The position numbers were made by a program, and so were the translations under genes. 64,000 nucleotides of DNA. It comes from Planctomycetota bacterium. Lineage in GTDB: Bacteria; Planctomycetota; UBA1135; GCA-002686595. The notes beneath the pieces were generated by a model. That model searched no databases, was not told where the DNA came from, and worked only from the letters and a program-made list of their open reading frames with translations. Each line of letters starts with the position of its first letter. The first letter of the stretch is position 1. The stretch lies in assembly GCA_016795205.1 (NCBI GenBank), contig JAEUHZ010000026.1, positions 1 to 64,000 of the forward strand. The letters run 5' to 3'. Of this stretch, positions 51,324-60,610 are shown piece by piece.

Positions 51324-52529
51324 ATGACGCCGAGCCGAAGAACGACGGGCACGGACCCGTTCGACCCCGTCCCCGCCGACCGTTTCACCTTCGGCCTGTG
51401 GACCGTCGGGAACCCCGGGCGGGACCCCTTCGGAGCGCCGGTGCGTGCGCGGCTCTCGCCCGCCCGCATCGTCGAGAAGCTGGCCGAGTGCGGCGCCATG
51501 GGCGTGAACCTGCACGACGAGGATCTCGTGCCGTTCGGCTCGAGCGCGGCGCAGCGCGACGCGCTCGTGCGCGAGTTCAAGCGGGCGCTCGCCGACCACG
51601 GGATGGTCGTCCCGATGGCCACGACGAACCTGTTCTCGCACCCGGTGTTCAAGGACGGTGCGTTCAGTGCGAACGATCCCCAGGTGCGCGCCTTCGCGCT
51701 GCGCAAGACGCTCGACGCGATCGACCTGGGTGTCGAGCTGGGAGCCACCACGTACGTCTTCTGGGGCGGGCGCGAGGGCTCCGAGGCCGACGCCTGCCGC
51801 GACCCGCGCCTGGCACTGCAGCGCCTGCGCGACGCGCTCGACTTCCTGTGCGGCTACGTGCAGGACCAGGGCTACGACCTGCGCTTCGCGCTGGAGGCCA
51901 AGCCCAACGAGCCGCGCGGCGACATCTACCTGCCCACCACGGGACACATGCTGCACTTCATCTCCACGCTCCAGCACGCGGACATGGTGGGCGTGAACCC
52001 CGAGGTCGCGCACGAGACGATGGCCGGCCTCTCGTTCGCGCACGGCGTGGCGCAGGCCATGGAGGCCGGGAAGCTGTATCACATCGACCTGAACGCACAG
52101 CGCATCGGCCGCTACGACCAGGACCTGCGCTTCGGGTCCGAGGACGTGCGGCAGGCCTTCCTGCTCGTGCGGCTGCTCGAAGGCACGCTGGGGGGCGCGC
52201 GCTACGAAGGCCCGCGGCACTTCGACGCACACGCTTACCGCACGGAGGACGAGCAGGGCGTGTGGGAGTTCGCGCGCGGCTGCATGCGGACCTACAAGAT
52301 CCTGCACGCGCGCGCCGTGGCCTTCGACGCGGACCCCGAGGTGCGCGCGCTGACGGCCGAGCTCTCCGACCGTGAGCTCGATCCGCTGCTCGCCGGCTTC
52401 GCGCGCGAGAAGGTGGCGAAGCTGCGCGCCGCCCAGATCGACGTCGACGCCGTCGCGCAACGCGGACTCGGCTACGAGCGGCTCGACCAGCTCATGCTGG
52501 AGCACCTCCTGGGGGTGCGCGGAGCGTGA
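51324..52529 (+). CDS. xylA: Xylose isomerase
   Basis: 401 residues; converts xylose to xylulose (also glucose to fructose). The length and sequence fit the short, Streptomyces-like class I enzyme. Motifs: [29 protein letters not shown] (catalytic His), [35 protein letters not shown] (metal ligand Glu and KPNEPRGD), [20 protein letters not shown] and [20 protein letters not shown] with the second metal ligands. Overlaps xylB by 4 bases. Confidence 0.96.
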   Translation: MTPSRRTTGTDPFDPVPADRFTFGLWTVGNPGRDPFGAPVRARLSPARIVEKLAECGAMGVNLHDEDLVPFGSSAAQRDALVREFKRALADHGMVVPMATTNLFSHPVFKDGAFSANDPQVRAFALRKTLDAIDLGVELGATTYVFWGGREGSEADACRDPRLALQRLRDALDFLCGYVQDQGYDLRFALEAKPNEPRGDIYLPTTGHMLHFISTLQHADMVGVNPEVAHETMAGLSFAHGVAQAMEAGKLYHIDLNAQRIGRYDQDLRFGSEDVRQAFLLVRLLEGTLGGARYEGPRHFDAHAYRTEDEQGVWEFARGCMRTYKILHARAVAFDADPEVRALTAELSDRELDPLLAGFAREKVAKLRAAQIDVDAVAQRGLGYERLDQLMLEHLLGVRGA

Positions 52530-53968
52530 TCGCGCTCGGGCTCGACGTCGGCACGCAGGGCACGAAGGGCCTGGCGCTGGACGTCGACGCGCGTCGCGTC
52601 GTGGCGCGCGCGGCGACCGCCTACGGCCTGATCGAGGGCCTGCCGCCCGGCCACGCCGAGCAGCACCCCGGCACCTGGCGGCGGGCCGTCGTCCTGGTCG
52701 TGCGCGCACTCGTGCGCGAGCTCGGCTCGCAGGCGCCACAGGTGCGCGCGCTGGGCGTGGCGGGCCAGCAGCACGGCTGCGTGCCGCTGGCCGCCGACGG
52801 CAGCGTGATCCGACCCGCGAAGCTGTGGTGCGACACGTCGACCGCCGACGAGGCGCGCGAGCTCTCCGAGCGGACCGGGCAGCGCATCCCCACGGGCTTC
52901 ACGGCCTCGAAGCTCCTGTGGATGAAGCGGCACGAGCCCGCGCACTTCGAGCGCCTGCGCACCGTGCTGCTGCCGCACGATTGGATCAACCGCGAGCTGA
53001 CTGGCCGCACCTGCATGGAGGCCGGCGACGCCTCGGGCACGGGCTTCTTCGACGTGCGCGCGCGCGCCTTCGACGCGGCGGCGCTGCGCGCGATCGACCC
53101 GCGCCTCGCGGAGTGCATACCCGGGCTCGTCCCGCACGACGAGCCGATCGGGATCGTGCGCGACGACGTGGCGCGCGAGCTGGGCCTGCCCGCCGGCGTG
53201 CTCGTGGCCCCCGGCGGGGGGGACAACATGCTGAGCGCGATCGGCGCTGGCGCGACGCGCACTGGACCCTTCGTGATCTCGCTGGGCACGTCGGCCACGG
53301 CCTTCGCGCACGCCGACGTGCCCGTGATCGACCCTGACGGCCTGATCGCGCCGTTCTGCGGCTCGACCGGCGGCTGGCTACCGCTCCTGTGCACGATGAA
53401 CGCGACGGGCGTGCTCGAGGAGGTGCGCGCGCACGCGCCGGCTCCGAACGACCACGCGGCGCTCGCCGCGCGGGCGGAGCGGGTCGAGCCCGGCTGCCGC
53501 GGCGTGACGTTCGTTCCCTACCTCGCGGGCGAGCGCGTGCCCGACCTCCCGCACGCGACGGGCTCGATCCACGGGCTGCGCGCCGGCGCGCTCGACTCGG
53601 CCGTGCTCTACCGCGCCGCGATCGAGGGCGTGACGCTGAATCTCGCCTGGGGGATCGGGCGGATGCGCGCGCTCGGCATCCGTCTCGAGCGCGTGCGCCT
53701 CGTCGGCGGGGGAGCCCGCAACGCGCTGTGGCGCCAGGTCCTCGCCGACGTGCTCGACATGCCCGTGACGGCCCTGGAGGAGCCCGAGACCGCCGCCCTG
53801 GGCGCGGCCCTGCAGGCCGTGTCCGTCACGGGTGCAGCCCGCTTGGCGGACCTCGAGTCGATCGCGGAAGGCGAGAGCTCGGTGACGCACAGGCCGCGAC
53901 CCGAGGCCGTGGGCTGCTACCGCGACGCTCTCGGGCGCTACGTGCAGCTCGTGGAGCGGCTGAGCTAG
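52526..53968 (+). CDS. xylB: Xylulokinase (FGGY family)
   Basis: 480 residues; phosphorylates xylulose. FGGY motifs: [84 protein letters not shown] and the C-terminal [20 protein letters not shown]. With xylA it feeds the pentose phosphate pathway. GTG at 52526 overlaps the xylA stop. No XylR or sugar transporter is adjacent. Confidence 0.95.
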   Translation: MIALGLDVGTQGTKGLALDVDARRVVARAATAYGLIEGLPPGHAEQHPGTWRRAVVLVVRALVRELGSQAPQVRALGVAGQQHGCVPLAADGSVIRPAKLWCDTSTADEARELSERTGQRIPTGFTASKLLWMKRHEPAHFERLRTVLLPHDWINRELTGRTCMEAGDASGTGFFDVRARAFDAAALRAIDPRLAECIPGLVPHDEPIGIVRDDVARELGLPAGVLVAPGGGDNMLSAIGAGATRTGPFVISLGTSATAFAHADVPVIDPDGLIAPFCGSTGGWLPLLCTMNATGVLEEVRAHAPAPNDHAALAARAERVEPGCRGVTFVPYLAGERVPDLPHATGSIHGLRAGALDSAVLYRAAIEGVTLNLAWGIGRMRALGIRLERVRLVGGGARNALWRQVLADVLDMPVTALEEPETAALGAALQAVSVTGAARLADLESIAEGESSVTHRPRPEAVGCYRDALGRYVQLVERLS

Positions 53969-53989
53969 GCTGGGGGCGAGCAGGCCTCG

Positions 53990-54388
53990 ATGACCAAGCC
54001 CACGACCGTGACCGAGTCCATCGCCGCGCAGCCACCGGCCTCGCGCGCCGTGCTGCGCAGCGTGCGCGCGGCGCTCCGCAAGGCGCTCCCGGGCGCCGAG
54101 GAGCGCATCGGCTACGGCATCCCGTGCTACCGCAGTGGCGGGCGCAATGTGATCTACTTCGCCGCCTGGAAGGAGCACTGGTCGCTGTACCCGGCGACGC
54201 CCACGCTCGTCGCCGCGCTGCGCGCGGAACTGGCGCCCTAGGCGTTGTCGAAAGGCACGATCCGCTTCCCGCTCGGGGCCCGAGTGCCGCTCGGGCTCGT
54301 GGCGCGGATCGCGAAGCTCCGTGCGCGCGAGGAGGCTCCGCGCGGGCCGGCACGCGGCGCGGCCCGCGAGCGCTCGGCGCGGACTTGA
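53990..54388 (+). pseudogene. DUF1801-family protein interrupted by one in-frame TAG
   Basis: The first 83 codons encode a DUF1801 (YdhG-like) domain: RAVLRSVRAALRKALPGAEE, RIGYGIPCYRSGG, FAAWKEHWSLYPATPTL. A TAG stop at 54239-54241 falls in the sequence LAP-stop-ALSKGTIRFPL. The rest of the domain goes on in the same frame (SKGTIRFPLGARVPLGLVAR IAKLR written in two parts) to TGA at 54386-54388, giving 132 codons, the usual family length. Family members usually carry Tyr after LAP, so TAC/TAT to TAG is a one-base change. It may be a recent pseudogene, a sequencing error, or a read-through codon. Confidence 0.75.
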
Positions 54389-54576
54389 GTGCCGTCTCCT
54401 CTGAGGGGCAGGGGGGCGTTGGAATGCTCGGCGTCGCGCGGAGTCGGGCGCGGTCCAGGACTTCGGCTCGGAGCGGAGCGCGCCGCGCGACGACACCGGC
54501 CGCGAGAGGCGCCCCGCGGCCGGCCCGTCGGCGATGCGACACGGCCCGCCGGGCTCGCCCGGCGGACCCGCGCGCT

Positions 54577-55476
54577 TCACGGCGACCAGAAGACGCGCAC
54601 CGCGTTCGTCAGGTTGTAAGTGAACGGCGTGCAGAACGCGGCCGCGTTGCGGTACCAGACCTGGTACACGACGGCCGTCGAGGGGAGCACGAGGCCGGCC
54701 ACGGACAGGGGCGTCTCGCCGGGCTCAGGCCAGGCGATCTGGCCGGTGCAGGCAGTCTTCACGCCGAGGCGTGTGACGGGCCCACCGACGCAGCGCAGGC
54801 CGTCGCCGAACGGCCCGGGGGCCGCCGGCGCCGGACCCTGGAACAGGAGCCCCTGGGTCGACGACGGCAGGCGCAACGCGTGGAGGACGACCTGGTCGCC
54901 GCTGAGGCTCGCGTTGCCGTAGCCGCGCAGGCGGCCGCCCATCCCGCCCGAGTGGAGGCAGCCCTCGGCGTCGGTGGTCGCGCTGTTGTTGCCGCACGGG
55001 CACGCACCGCTCGATCCGTCGCCGAAGCAGAACGGCCCGTGGATCGGGGTCTCGGCGATCTGTCCGCGGATCTCGCCGCCGGGGAACAGCGTCGTGTGGA
55101 TGTTCACGTAGGTTTGCCCGGCGAGGATGCCGGGCTCCTGGGCCGCGGTGTAGGCCCAGGTGCCGCACTTCAGCGTGCCGAGCGGGAGCGGGGCCAGGAC
55201 GCCGGCCGGGACCCCGGGGGGCGCGAAGCCGTGGATGTGCGCGGCGGCCTCCGGCGCCATGAGTCCCAGGTGGCGGATGCGGTACGAGAGCGTGTCCGTG
55301 ACCGTGTCGACCGCGAACACGCCCCATCCGATGCCGGGCGAAGCGTTGGGGGGCGTCTCCTGCGCGCCGTCGATGCGGGCGAGGAACTCGATCGTCTGCG
55401 CCGGTGCGCTCGGCGCCCATGCGCAGCAGGCTCCTGTGGCGAGCAGGACCGGAAGGATGCGAGAACGAAGACTCAT
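54577..55476 (-). CDS. Secreted CHRD-domain protein with Cys-rich C-terminal module
   Basis: 299 residues with a signal peptide (ILPVLLATGACCAW, cut near PAQ at 27). Residues ~28-140 are a CHRD domain: EFLARIDGAQETPPNASPGI, AAHIHGFAPPG and YVNIHTTLFPGGEIRGQIAE. Residues ~148-299 are a different module: CFGDGSSGACPCGNNSATTD with EGCLHSGGMGG, then FGDGLRCVGGPVTRLG and VYQVWYRNAAAFCTPF. The latter is frequent at the C-terminus of secreted proteins in some planctomycetes. Role unknown; probably surface or matrix binding. Confidence 0.78.
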   Translation of the reverse strand: MSLRSRILPVLLATGACCAWAPSAPAQTIEFLARIDGAQETPPNASPGIGWGVFAVDTVTDTLSYRIRHLGLMAPEAAAHIHGFAPPGVPAGVLAPLPLGTLKCGTWAYTAAQEPGILAGQTYVNIHTTLFPGGEIRGQIAETPIHGPFCFGDGSSGACPCGNNSATTDAEGCLHSGGMGGRLRGYGNASLSGDQVVLHALRLPSSTQGLLFQGPAPAAPGPFGDGLRCVGGPVTRLGVKTACTGQIAWPEPGETPLSVAGLVLPSTAVVYQVWYRNAAAFCTPFTYNLTNAVRVFWSP

Positions 55477-55612
55477 GGAACGACTCCTGGGCGCGCGAAC
55501 GCCCGTAGGGGGAACGGGCTCAGGCTACACCCGCGCGGCGAGAACCCGCCATCGGCGCACCCCGCGCCAGCCAGGGAGCCGGGGGTGCGGCAGCTCGCAC
55601 GCGCGACCCTCG

Positions 55613-55641
55613 TGGCTCGCGAGCCCGCGCGCCGATACACT
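55613..55641 (+). promoter_or_regulatory. Candidate thrS promoter
   Basis: Weak -35 TGGCTC (55613-55618), 17-base spacer, TACACT (55636-55641), then GCTTGCGCCCC. About 80 bases before the thrS ATG; no T-box features were recognised. Confidence 0.3.
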
Positions 55642-55724
55642 GCTTGCGCCCCATTTCCCGCGGGAGGACGGGCACCTCGGAGACCAGGTCGGTTCCCGGG
55701 GACGGTTCCCGAACGAGACGACCC

Positions 55725-57518
55725 ATGTCCAGTCCCCAGGACGCTGCGCAGGTCGCGCAGCCCTACCCGCTCTCCACCCTGCGCCACTCGGTCAGCCACT
55801 TGATGGCATCGGCGGTCGCCAAGCTCTACCCGGGCGCGCAGTTCGGCTTCGGGCCGGCCGTCGAGAACGGCTTCTACTACGACTTCGACGTGGCCGTGCC
55901 GCTGGCCGACGAAGACCTGCGCAAGATCGAGAAGGAGATGGCGCGCAGCGCGAAGCGCGCGGCTCCCATGACGCGCATCGAGGTCACGCGCGACGAGGCC
56001 AAGCGCCGGCTCGCGGCCAAGGGCCAGCACTACAAGATCGAAGCCGTCGACCTGATCCCCGAGGGCGAGACGATCACGTTCTACAGCCATGGCGACTGGG
56101 AAGACCTGTGCGAAGGCCCGCACATCGACAGCTTCCAGCGGCCCTTCTATTTCAAGCTGCTGAGCGTCGCGGGGGCCTATTGGCGCGGCGACGAGAAGCG
56201 CCCGATGCTCCAGCGCATCTACGGGACGGCGTTCTGGAGCCAGGAGGAGCTCGACGCGCACCTGAAGTGGATGGAGGAGGTCAAGCTGCGCGACCACCGC
56301 AAGCTGGGCACCGAGCTCGACCTCTTCAGCGTGCACGGCGAGGCCGGCGGCGGCTTCATCTTCTGGCATCCCAACCTGGGAGCCGTGCGTCGCTCGATCG
56401 AGGAGTTTTGGTGGGAGGTGCACACCCGCCGCGGCTACAAGCCGGTCTACACGCCGCACGTGTCGCGCGAGACGCTGTTCTCCATCTCGGGTCACCTCGA
56501 GAAGTACGCGGACCTGATGTACGCGCCGATGGAGATCGAGGAGCAGCCCTACCGGGTCAAGCCCATGAACTGCCCCGGTCACATCATGATCTACAAGACG
56601 CGCGGGCGGTCGTATCGCGAATTGCCGCTGCGCTGGGCCGAACTCGGCACGGTCTACCGCTACGAGCGTTCGGGCGTCCTGCACGGGATGCTGCGCGTGC
56701 GCGGCTTCACGCAGGACGACGCACACATCTTCTGCACGCCGGAGCAGCTCGCCGACGAGATCGCGGGCGTGGTCGACCTCGTGCACACGACGCTGTCGAC
56801 CTTCGGCTTCGAGTACACGGCCTACCTGGCCACGCGGCCCGAGAAGTCGATCGGCGAGGAAGCTGTGTGGGCCATGGCGACCGAGGCGCTCAAGCGCGCC
56901 GCTGCGCTGAAGAACCTGCCGTTGGAGCTCGACGAGGGCGGGGGTGCCTTCTACGGCCCCAAGATCGACTTCAAGATCCGCGACGCGCTGGGGCGCGAGT
57001 GGCAGAACAGCACGATCCAGTGCGACTTCAACCTGCCCCAGCGCTTCGACCTGACGTTCACGGACAAGGACGGCCTGCAGAAGCGGCCGATCATGGTGCA
57101 CCGCGCCATCCTCGGCTCCATGGAGCGTTTCGTGGGCGGCCTGATCGAGCACTTCGGCGGGCGCTTCCCGCTGTGGTGCGCGCCGACCCAGGTGGCCGTG
57201 ATCCCGATCCGCGAGGAGCACACCGAGTACTGCCAGTCCCTGGAGGCGCGCCTGCAGCACGCGCTGTTCCGCGTCGACGCCAAGCTGGCGCCCGGCCACA
57301 TGAACACGAAGATCAAGGAAGCGCAGCACGACCGCGTGCCCTTCATGCTGATCGCGGGTGACCGGGAGGCGGCCGAGGGCACGGTTGCCGTCCGCCGCCG
57401 TGACACGCGCGAGCAGGTCGTCATGCCGTTCGCCGAGTTCCTGGCCCTGGCCGAGGACCTGCGCGACCGGCGCGCGCTCGACCTGGGCGAGACGACCACC
57501 GCGCGCGTCGCCTCCTGA
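55725..57518 (+). CDS. thrS: Threonyl-tRNA synthetase lacking the TGS domain
   Basis: 597 residues; charges tRNA-Thr. The protein begins directly at the editing domain (HSVSHLMASAVAKLYPGAQF and WEDLCEGPHID with the HxxxH and CxxxH zinc/editing motifs). The ~60-residue TGS domain of E. coli ThrRS is absent. Catalytic core (class II): KPMNCPGHIMIYKTRGRSYR (zinc Cys), RYERSGVLHGMLRVRGFTQD, and MVHRAILGSMERFVGGLIEH. The anticodon-binding domain (from about 490) has APTQVAVIPI and PFMLIAGDREAAEGTVAVRR. ATG at 55725 is chosen; upstream in-frame sequence is not TGS-like. Confidence 0.96.
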   Translation: MSSPQDAAQVAQPYPLSTLRHSVSHLMASAVAKLYPGAQFGFGPAVENGFYYDFDVAVPLADEDLRKIEKEMARSAKRAAPMTRIEVTRDEAKRRLAAKGQHYKIEAVDLIPEGETITFYSHGDWEDLCEGPHIDSFQRPFYFKLLSVAGAYWRGDEKRPMLQRIYGTAFWSQEELDAHLKWMEEVKLRDHRKLGTELDLFSVHGEAGGGFIFWHPNLGAVRRSIEEFWWEVHTRRGYKPVYTPHVSRETLFSISGHLEKYADLMYAPMEIEEQPYRVKPMNCPGHIMIYKTRGRSYRELPLRWAELGTVYRYERSGVLHGMLRVRGFTQDDAHIFCTPEQLADEIAGVVDLVHTTLSTFGFEYTAYLATRPEKSIGEEAVWAMATEALKRAAALKNLPLELDEGGGAFYGPKIDFKIRDALGREWQNSTIQCDFNLPQRFDLTFTDKDGLQKRPIMVHRAILGSMERFVGGLIEHFGGRFPLWCAPTQVAVIPIREEHTEYCQSLEARLQHALFRVDAKLAPGHMNTKIKEAQHDRVPFMLIAGDREAAEGTVAVRRRDTREQVVMPFAEFLALAEDLRDRRALDLGETTTARVAS

Positions 57519-59357
57519 TCAGTCCAACAGCGTGAGCACGAGCGGCGTCCCGCTGCGCGCGGGGCGCCGCTCGATCGTCTGGCGGCCTTCGATGAGCTCG
57601 ACGGTCCCGCTCCCGCGGGCGGACAACACGAAGGTGCCATCCTCGCGGACCGAGGCGCGCAGCAGGGCTCGAGCGGCCTCCGCGGGCCAGCCGTCGGGCA
57701 GGAAGCGCACCTCGAGCCCGCGCCCCGGGTCCGGTGCGGGTGTGACCCGACCCACGATCGGAGCCGGGCTCTCGAACTCCAGGTCGATGCGTGCCGTGCT
57801 CCCCGCGCCGACGCCGACACTAGCCTCGGCCGACGCCCCGAGCGGCTCGGCCACCGCGACCACGGTCCACACGCCGGGCGGCACGCGTTCGAAGACGACC
57901 GGGAAGGAAGAGGCTTCGACGATCTCGATGCGCCCGGCCGCGTCGTGCAAGGCGACGGTGTACGACGTGGAGATCACGACCGGTGCGCGGGGCGCCCGCG
58001 GCGCGTCGACGATCACGGTGCCCCCGCGCACGATCACGAGTCGTGCCTCTCCATCTCCGCCTCGCCACGGCACTGCGGCGCTCTCGCCGTGGCTCTTGTG
58101 GAAGGCGAACAAGGTCAGCTCGCGATCCGTGGCCAACTGGAGCTCGAAGCGACCCGCAGCGTCGGTGCGCGCCTGGACCATGGACGGGACTGACAGCTCG
58201 CCCTCTGCGGCGGAGGCCCAGCCCGTGACGAGCGCGGCTTCGACCGGCGTTCCGTCCTCGAACTCGACCCGTCCCGACACGCGATCGTCCGCGTTCAGGC
58301 GCCGCAGCACGAGCTGCACGGGAGCCCCCAAGTCGCCGGCCGAGACCCGCGCGCTGGCCGGCGCGTGACCGCCTGCCCCGGCGGTGATCGCCAGCGGAGT
58401 CACGGGCGTGAGGAAGCGTGCGCGCCCGTCCTCACCCGTGGAGGCCTCGGCGACGAGCGGCTGGGCACCGTCGGTGGACGCGGGCGAGGCACAGCGCACG
58501 GTGGCGCGCACGACCGGCACCCCGGTCTCGTCCGTCACGCCCACGGTGAGCCGGGCCAACGCCACGACGAGGCGCACGCCGGCTGGCGCGACGAGCTCCG
58601 CGGTCGGCACGCGCACGCACACGGGCAGTCCGACGCCGCCGATCCGCAGCGTGAACAGGGCCGGGGCGTCGAGCGACGGCGCGGCGATCGCGAAGCGGCC
58701 GTCGTCTCCCAGCTCGTCGTGGCCCACGAACTGCTCGACGGTTTCGGCGCCGCGTGGCGGGCTCCAGACCGAGACGGTCAGCCCACGCGGGCTCTCCCCG
58801 GAGTCGAGCACGACCTCGCCGCGCAGCACGAGGATCGCGGCCAGGCGCAAGACGACCTCGCGCTCGACCTCGAGCGCGCCACGCCAGCGCTCGAGCCCCT
58901 GCTGGTCGCGGATCCGCGCGTTGAGGCGCTGGCCGAGGCGCGCGGGAACCTCGTCCAACGCGAGCTGGAGCTCGCCGCGCTCATCCGTCACGCCGTGGTA
59001 GGGGCGCTCACCCGCCGGGCGCAGCTCGACCTGCGCTGCAGGGAGCGGCGCCTCCGACTCCGCCTCCAGCACGCGCAGCAGCAGCACGTCCCCGCTCTCC
59101 ACCGCGTCGCCCGCCCGCGTCGCCGCGTCCCGCGAGGACTCGAGCGTCACCTCCGCCGAGCGCGCCGCGCCGTGCCGGGCCTCCGGCCCCACCAGCTCGG
59201 GCTCGGGCTCGCGGGCCGCGCGTGCCAGCGCGTCGGACACGCCCGGTTGGGCCGCTGTGGGCGCGCGGCCGGGGGGGGCCACGCCCCGAGCGATCAGCGC
59301 GGCCGAGGCCACGGCCAACACGAGCAACGCCAGGACGCTGGATCGCCGCAAGGTCAT
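57519..59357 (-). CDS. Secreted or membrane-tethered protein with carboxypeptidase-regulatory-like Ig domains
   Basis: 612 residues. N-terminal helix (SSVLALLVLAVASAALIARG) from ATG at 59357. The remainder is Ser/Thr/Val-rich beta structure with repeated CarboxypepD_reg/Ig-like units: LPAAQVELRPAGERPYHGVT with DERGELQL, TDETGVPVVRATVRC with GEDGRARFLTPVTPLAI, and VEFEDGTPVEAALVTGWASA with DAAGRFELQLATDRELTL. No catalytic part. Convergent with thrS with stops touching. Likely a cell-surface structural protein. Confidence 0.75.
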   Translation of the reverse strand: MTLRRSSVLALLVLAVASAALIARGVAPPGRAPTAAQPGVSDALARAAREPEPELVGPEARHGAARSAEVTLESSRDAATRAGDAVESGDVLLLRVLEAESEAPLPAAQVELRPAGERPYHGVTDERGELQLALDEVPARLGQRLNARIRDQQGLERWRGALEVEREVVLRLAAILVLRGEVVLDSGESPRGLTVSVWSPPRGAETVEQFVGHDELGDDGRFAIAAPSLDAPALFTLRIGGVGLPVCVRVPTAELVAPAGVRLVVALARLTVGVTDETGVPVVRATVRCASPASTDGAQPLVAEASTGEDGRARFLTPVTPLAITAGAGGHAPASARVSAGDLGAPVQLVLRRLNADDRVSGRVEFEDGTPVEAALVTGWASAAEGELSVPSMVQARTDAAGRFELQLATDRELTLFAFHKSHGESAAVPWRGGDGEARLVIVRGGTVIVDAPRAPRAPVVISTSYTVALHDAAGRIEIVEASSFPVVFERVPPGVWTVVAVAEPLGASAEASVGVGAGSTARIDLEFESPAPIVGRVTPAPDPGRGLEVRFLPDGWPAEAARALLRASVREDGTFVLSARGSGTVELIEGRQTIERRPARSGTPLVLTLLD

Positions 59358-59439
59358 CCCAGCTTGCGCCGGTCGCCTCGCGCTCGTCAACCCGCGCGCT
59401 CCGCGGCCTCCGCTCGCGCGCAGCGGCCGACCGACGCGA

Positions 59440-60138
59440 TCACTTCAGGTCGAACAGGACGAGCTCACTGGGCCCGTCGGTCCGCACGAGCAGCCGCGGC
59501 TCGTCGACGAGCGCCAGGGCGTCGCCCGCGTGGAGCTCGTGGCCGTGCGCCATGATGCTCCCGCGCGCCACGTGGAGCCACAGCGAGCGGCCACGCGCCG
59601 GCTCCCAGACGGCCTCCTCGCCACCCTCGAGCACCGCGTTCAGGATGCTGGCGTCCGCGCCCATCTTCACCGCGCCGTCGCGGCCGCCTTGGTCGGCGAT
59701 CCGGCGAAACTTGCCGCGGCGATCGGCGAGCGGGATCGGGCGCTCCTCGTACGAGCTCTTCCCGCCGGCCTTGTCGGGCAGGATCCACATCTGGAGGAAG
59801 TGCACACCCTCGGTCTTCGAGGGGTTCCACTCGCTGTGCAGGATGCCCGTACCGGCGCTCATGCGTTGCACGTCGCCGGGGCGGATCACGCTGCCGTTCC
59901 CGAGCGAGTCCTTGTGCTCCAGGGCTCCTGCGAGCACCCAGGTCACGATCTCCATGTCGCGGTGCCCGTGGGTCGGGAAGCCGCTGGCCGCCCGGACCTG
60001 GTCGTCGTTCAGGACGCGCAGCGCACGGAACCCCATGTGCCGCGGGTCGTGGTACTCGCCGAACGAGAAGGTGTGGCGGCTGTCGAGCCAGTCGATCCGG
60101 GTGTGGCCGCGTTCCGAGGACTTCCGGGTGGTGATCAT
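59440..60138 (-). CDS. Pirin-family protein (quercetin dioxygenase-like cupin)
   Basis: 232 residues, YhhW-like. Metal-site cupin motifs: FGEYHDPRHMGFRALRVLND, GFPTHGHRDMEIVTWVLAGA and TGILHSEWNPSKT (His/His/His/Glu metal site). Second cupin half has reduced conservation, as usual. ATG at 60138. It diverges from an HxlR regulator, an arrangement often seen for redox- or electrophile-responsive pairs; the regulator probably controls it. Confidence 0.9.
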   Translation of the reverse strand: MITTRKSSERGHTRIDWLDSRHTFSFGEYHDPRHMGFRALRVLNDDQVRAASGFPTHGHRDMEIVTWVLAGALEHKDSLGNGSVIRPGDVQRMSAGTGILHSEWNPSKTEGVHFLQMWILPDKAGGKSSYEERPIPLADRRGKFRRIADQGGRDGAVKMGADASILNAVLEGGEEAVWEPARGRSLWLHVARGSIMAHGHELHAGDALALVDEPRLLVRTDGPSELVLFDLK

Positions 60139-60202
60139 GAGAGGATCATGGCCGGCCGGCCCGGGCGCGCAAGGACGCACCGCGGGGTCAGCCCCTTACC
60201 CC

Positions 60203-60538
60203 ATGGTGAGCACGGATCCCCCGGCCGATTGTCCGATCCACGACGTGCAGCGACGCATCGGCGGCAAGTGGCACCTCGTGGTCCTGTGGCACCTGCGCGG
60301 AGGCCAGCGCGGCTTCGCGGAGCTCGAGCGCGCGATCGGCGACGTCTCGGCCAAGGCGCTGACCGAGGCGCTGCGGCACCTGGAGCAGGAGGGCCTCATC
60401 GCCCGCACTGTCCGCCCGGTCGTGCCGCCGCGCGTCGACTACGCGCTGACGCCGACCGGGACGACGCTCGTGCCGATCCTCGAGGCGCTGCAGGAGTGGT
60501 CGCTCCGGCATCGCCGGGCTGACGCTCGCGAGGTTTGA
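60203..60538 (+). CDS. HxlR-family transcriptional regulator
   Basis: 111 residues, one winged helix-turn-helix domain. Typical start: CPIHDVQRRIGGKWHLVVLW with the conserved N-terminal Cys that senses oxidants or aldehydes; then GQRGFAELERAIGDVSAKAL (HTH) and LEQEGLIARTVRPVVPPRVD and YALTPTGTTL (wing). ATG at 60203. It diverges from the pirin gene across 64 bases. Confidence 0.92.
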   Translation: MVSTDPPADCPIHDVQRRIGGKWHLVVLWHLRGGQRGFAELERAIGDVSAKALTEALRHLEQEGLIARTVRPVVPPRVDYALTPTGTTLVPILEALQEWSLRHRRADAREV

Positions 60539-60610
60539 CGCGATCTTCGTGGAATGGACCCGCGAGGCAGCGGTAGCGTGCCGCCCCTCGACCCCCGCCC
60601 CGCCCCCTCG

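Noticed and set aside
50052-52739. Long minus-strand frame opposite the TPR protein and xylA
   Set aside because: Covers two well-supported plus-strand genes; composition is that of a GC-shadow.
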